Positions 4,845 through 6,337 of a stretch of 6,337 bases of DNA are shown here, piece after piece (within the stretch, counting starts at the first letter, position 1; each line of letters starts with the position of its first letter). Position numbers and translations under genes: made by a program. Source of the stretch: Erysipelotrichaceae bacterium (GTDB lineage: Bacteria; Bacillota_I; Bacilli_A; Erysipelotrichales; Erysipelotrichaceae); contig JAFZQL010000180.1 of the NCBI GenBank assembly GCA_017620435.1, positions 1 to 6,337 of the forward strand, given 5' to 3'. The notes beneath the pieces were generated by a model. It was not told the DNA's origin, did not search any database, and worked only from the letters and a program-made list of their open reading frames with translations.

Positions 4845-5969
4845 ATGAAAAAACTACTGACTGTTTTACTTGTTCTGATTCTCGGTTTTTCGATTGCCGG
4901 CTGTTCAGGCAACAATGGCGGTGAATCAGGAAACGGAGGAGAGACTCCGGCTGAAGAGCTGACACTTGACAATGTACGTGTTGCTATCTTCTGTTCATCT
5001 GTTCGTGGCGATAGCGGTATCCAGGACATGATTGCCGATGTTGGTGAAGAAATGATTGCCAACGGCAACACAAACTGCGCTGTCTACGAAGTCGGTGATA
5101 CAGCAGCTGACCAGGCTAAACTGAAATCACAGCTGCTGGACGTTCTGGAAGTAGGATATGACATCATCATCAGTTCCGGATCAACAATGTGCGCGATCCT
5201 TGGCGATGAAGGCATTGCGAATGAGTATCCGGATACGAAATTCTGTCTGTTCGATACGACTTTCAATTTTGATGACTTCCCTTGTGAGAACGTCTATTCC
5301 GCAAGCTTCAAAGCAAATGAAGGTTCTTACCTGGCCGGTATCGTAGCCATGGCAATGGCAGAAAACGGCGTCATCGGTTTTGTTGGCGGACAGGAAATTT
5401 CTTCTATCGAAGACTTCTGCTACGGCTATGTAGAAGGTGCAAAATCCGTTAATCCGGACGGCAAGATCCTGATCACTTTCACCAACGACTGGTATGACAA
5501 CGCTCTGGCAAAACAGACCACGATTTCCGAAATCGAAGCCGGTGCTACAGTCGTATTCCCTGCATGCGGACCTAGCCAGGCAGGTGTTTACGAAGGTGCT
5601 TATGACAAGCAGACTTGGGCTATCGGCTGTGACGAAGACAGAGAAATCCTTTACAAGAAAGACCATCCTGAGTGGGTACCTTTCCTTCTGACTTCAGAAA
5701 TCAAGGATGTATATGCTGCCGCTAAGCGTGCGATTGCCAAGACACTGGATGGAACGCTGGTATATGGCAAGGCTGAATCATTAGGTCTTGATACCGGATG
5801 TGTCGGTCTGATCGAGAACGGCAACTACGCTAATCTTCCTGATAATGTAAAGGTTCTGGTCGAGGCTGCAAAACAGGCTTGCCTGGACGGTTCATTAAAG
5901 ATCACTTCTGCTTACGGCAGAACTGCTGATCAGTTCAACGAGTTAAGAGCCTGGGCGAATAACGAATAA
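4845..5969 (+). CDS. BMP/PnrA-family substrate-binding lipoprotein of an ABC importer
   Basis: Extracytoplasmic lipid-anchored binding protein that would deliver a nucleoside-like substrate to the ABC permease. Seen in 374 residues: a signal peptide ending in lipobox IAGC (17-20, lipidated C20), a Gly/Asn/Glu-rich linker (about 21-38), then a periplasmic-binding-protein type I fold. BMP hallmarks are ENVYSASFKANEGSYLAG (148-165), IGFVGG (177-182), the GYVEGAKSVNPD stretch (194-205), PACGPSQAGVYEGA (239-252), and WAIGCDEDR (258-266), where D263 is expected to contact the ligand. The N-terminal ligand loop RGDSGIQD (54-61) lacks the aromatic residue usually found in the DxSFN-type motif of nucleoside-binding relatives, so substrate choice is uncertain. 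The mature protein has ten cysteines besides C20, which is unusual for an exported binding protein. The start is supported by AGGAGG at 4833-4838, 6 nt upstream. Related importers carry purine nucleosides or riboflavin; nucleosides are favoured by the adjacent DeoR-type regulator. Confidence 0.88.
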   Translation: MKKLLTVLLVLILGFSIAGCSGNNGGESGNGGETPAEELTLDNVRVAIFCSSVRGDSGIQDMIADVGEEMIANGNTNCAVYEVGDTAADQAKLKSQLLDVLEVGYDIIISSGSTMCAILGDEGIANEYPDTKFCLFDTTFNFDDFPCENVYSASFKANEGSYLAGIVAMAMAENGVIGFVGGQEISSIEDFCYGYVEGAKSVNPDGKILITFTNDWYDNALAKQTTISEIEAGATVVFPACGPSQAGVYEGAYDKQTWAIGCDEDREILYKKDHPEWVPFLLTSEIKDVYAAAKRAIAKTLDGTLVYGKAESLGLDTGCVGLIENGNYANLPDNVKVLVEAAKQACLDGSLKITSAYGRTADQFNELRAWANNE

Positions 5970-5999
5970 TTCTATTACAAATCTGTTTATTTGAAGACA

Positions 6000-6034
6000 T
6001 AGGTGGTTAAATACTTCAGGTGTTTAACCACCTA
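6000..6034 (+). other. 12-bp perfect stem-loop between lipoprotein and ATPase genes
   Basis: TAGGTGGTTAAA (6000-6011) pairs perfectly with TTTAACCACCTA (6023-6034) around an 11-nt loop. It lies 30 nt after the lipoprotein stop and 25 nt before the ATPase start. No clear T-tract follows (AATTATTAAAT), so it is more likely an mRNA-stabilising element or leaky attenuator than a full terminator. This would keep the binding protein in excess over the membrane complex. A DNA-binding palindrome is a less likely alternative. Confidence 0.7.
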
Positions 6035-6059
6035 ATTATTAAATATGGTGGAAAAACAT

Positions 6060-6337
6060 ATGTATGCACTAGAGTTAAAAAACGTAACAAAGGTTTACGG
6101 CAACGGCATTCTGGCCAATGAGAACGTAAATCTTTCAGTAAAAAAAGGAGAAATTCACGCACTGATGGGAGAAAACGGTGCCGGCAAGACAACGCTGATG
6201 AAGTTGCTGTTTGGCATGGAACGTCCTGACTCTGGTGAATTTTTCATTAATGGTGAGAAAGTAGACATTAAGAGTCCTGTCGATGCTTTGCACCATGGCG
6301 TAGGAATGGTACATCAGCACTTTATGCTGACGCCATC
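6060..6337 (+). CDS. ABC importer ATPase, BMP-associated (5' part only)
   Basis: First 92 residues of an ATP-binding protein that continues past the window end. Seen: an N-terminal beta strand region (ALELKNVTKVYGNGILAN), Walker A GENGAGKTT (37-45), and the Q-loop region GMVHQHFML (82-90, Q86). The VHQHFMLTPS sequence is characteristic of the sugar/nucleoside ATPases that accompany BMP-type binding proteins (NupO/RnsB/RfuB type). Members usually have two fused nucleotide-binding domains totalling about 500 residues; only the start of the first is present. GGTGGA (6047-6052) 7 nt before the ATG is an acceptable but weaker ribosome binding site than that of the lipoprotein. It is likely cotranscribed from the upstream promoter, with two permease genes expected further downstream. 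Confidence 0.9.
   Translation, partial: MYALELKNVTKVYGNGILANENVNLSVKKGEIHALMGENGAGKTTLMKLLFGMERPDSGEFFINGEKVDIKSPVDALHHGVGMVHQHFMLTP

Noticed and set aside
5181..5666. Minus-strand 161-codon ORF opposite the lipoprotein gene
   Set aside because: It lies wholly within the well-supported BMP-family gene, and no convincing ribosome binding site or domain was seen.
1..6337. Insertion sequences, CRISPR arrays, tRNA or phage genes
   Set aside because: No transposase or integrase motifs, regularly spaced repeats, tRNA-like cloverleafs or phage proteins were seen on either strand.

Overview
The window looks like chromosomal DNA of a low-to-moderate GC, anaerobic Bacillota (Firmicutes). The grounds are the flavin-based ferredoxin:NADP+ transhydrogenase pair NfnAB, AGGAGG-type ribosome binding sites, short tightly packed operons, intrinsic terminators and a lipoprotein substrate-binding protein. 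An erysipelotrichial or clostridial gut-type anaerobe is a reasonable guess, but the sequence alone does not fix the lineage.

Region 1 (5-3624, + strand) is a four-gene operon with junctions that overlap or are 1 nt apart: nfnA, nfnB, NAD kinase, and a small membrane protein with an HEXXH motif (DUF3267-like). The first three share one theme. NAD kinase makes NADP+, and NfnAB reduces it with electrons from NADH and reduced ferredoxin. The fourth gene has no obvious link to that theme.

Region 2 (3625-3861) is intergenic but not empty. On the minus strand it carries what looks like a complete miniature gene in about 115 nt: a -35/-10 pair, a 9-nt perfect Shine-Dalgarno, an 11-codon ORF (MKRTDSNSITA) whose stop codon lies in a hairpin loop, and a GNRA-capped intrinsic terminator. 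It points into the 3' end of the DUF3267 gene. On the + strand the same region holds the leader of the next gene, with repeated AATGTTA heptamers.

Region 3 (3862-4632) encodes a DeoR/GlpR-family repressor, followed by a probable terminator.

Region 4 (4633-6337) is the start of a BMP/PnrA-type ABC importer operon (nucleoside-like substrate): a good promoter, a substrate-binding lipoprotein, a 12-bp intergenic hairpin, and the first 92 residues of the ABC ATPase, which runs off the end. A perfect inverted repeat of the same heptamer (TAACATT-N11-AATGTTA) brackets the -35 box of this promoter. This suggests that the DeoR-type protein represses both itself and the importer, in response to a phosphosugar from nucleoside breakdown. 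The most notable items are the minus-strand mini-gene, the shared heptamer operator and the intergenic hairpin.
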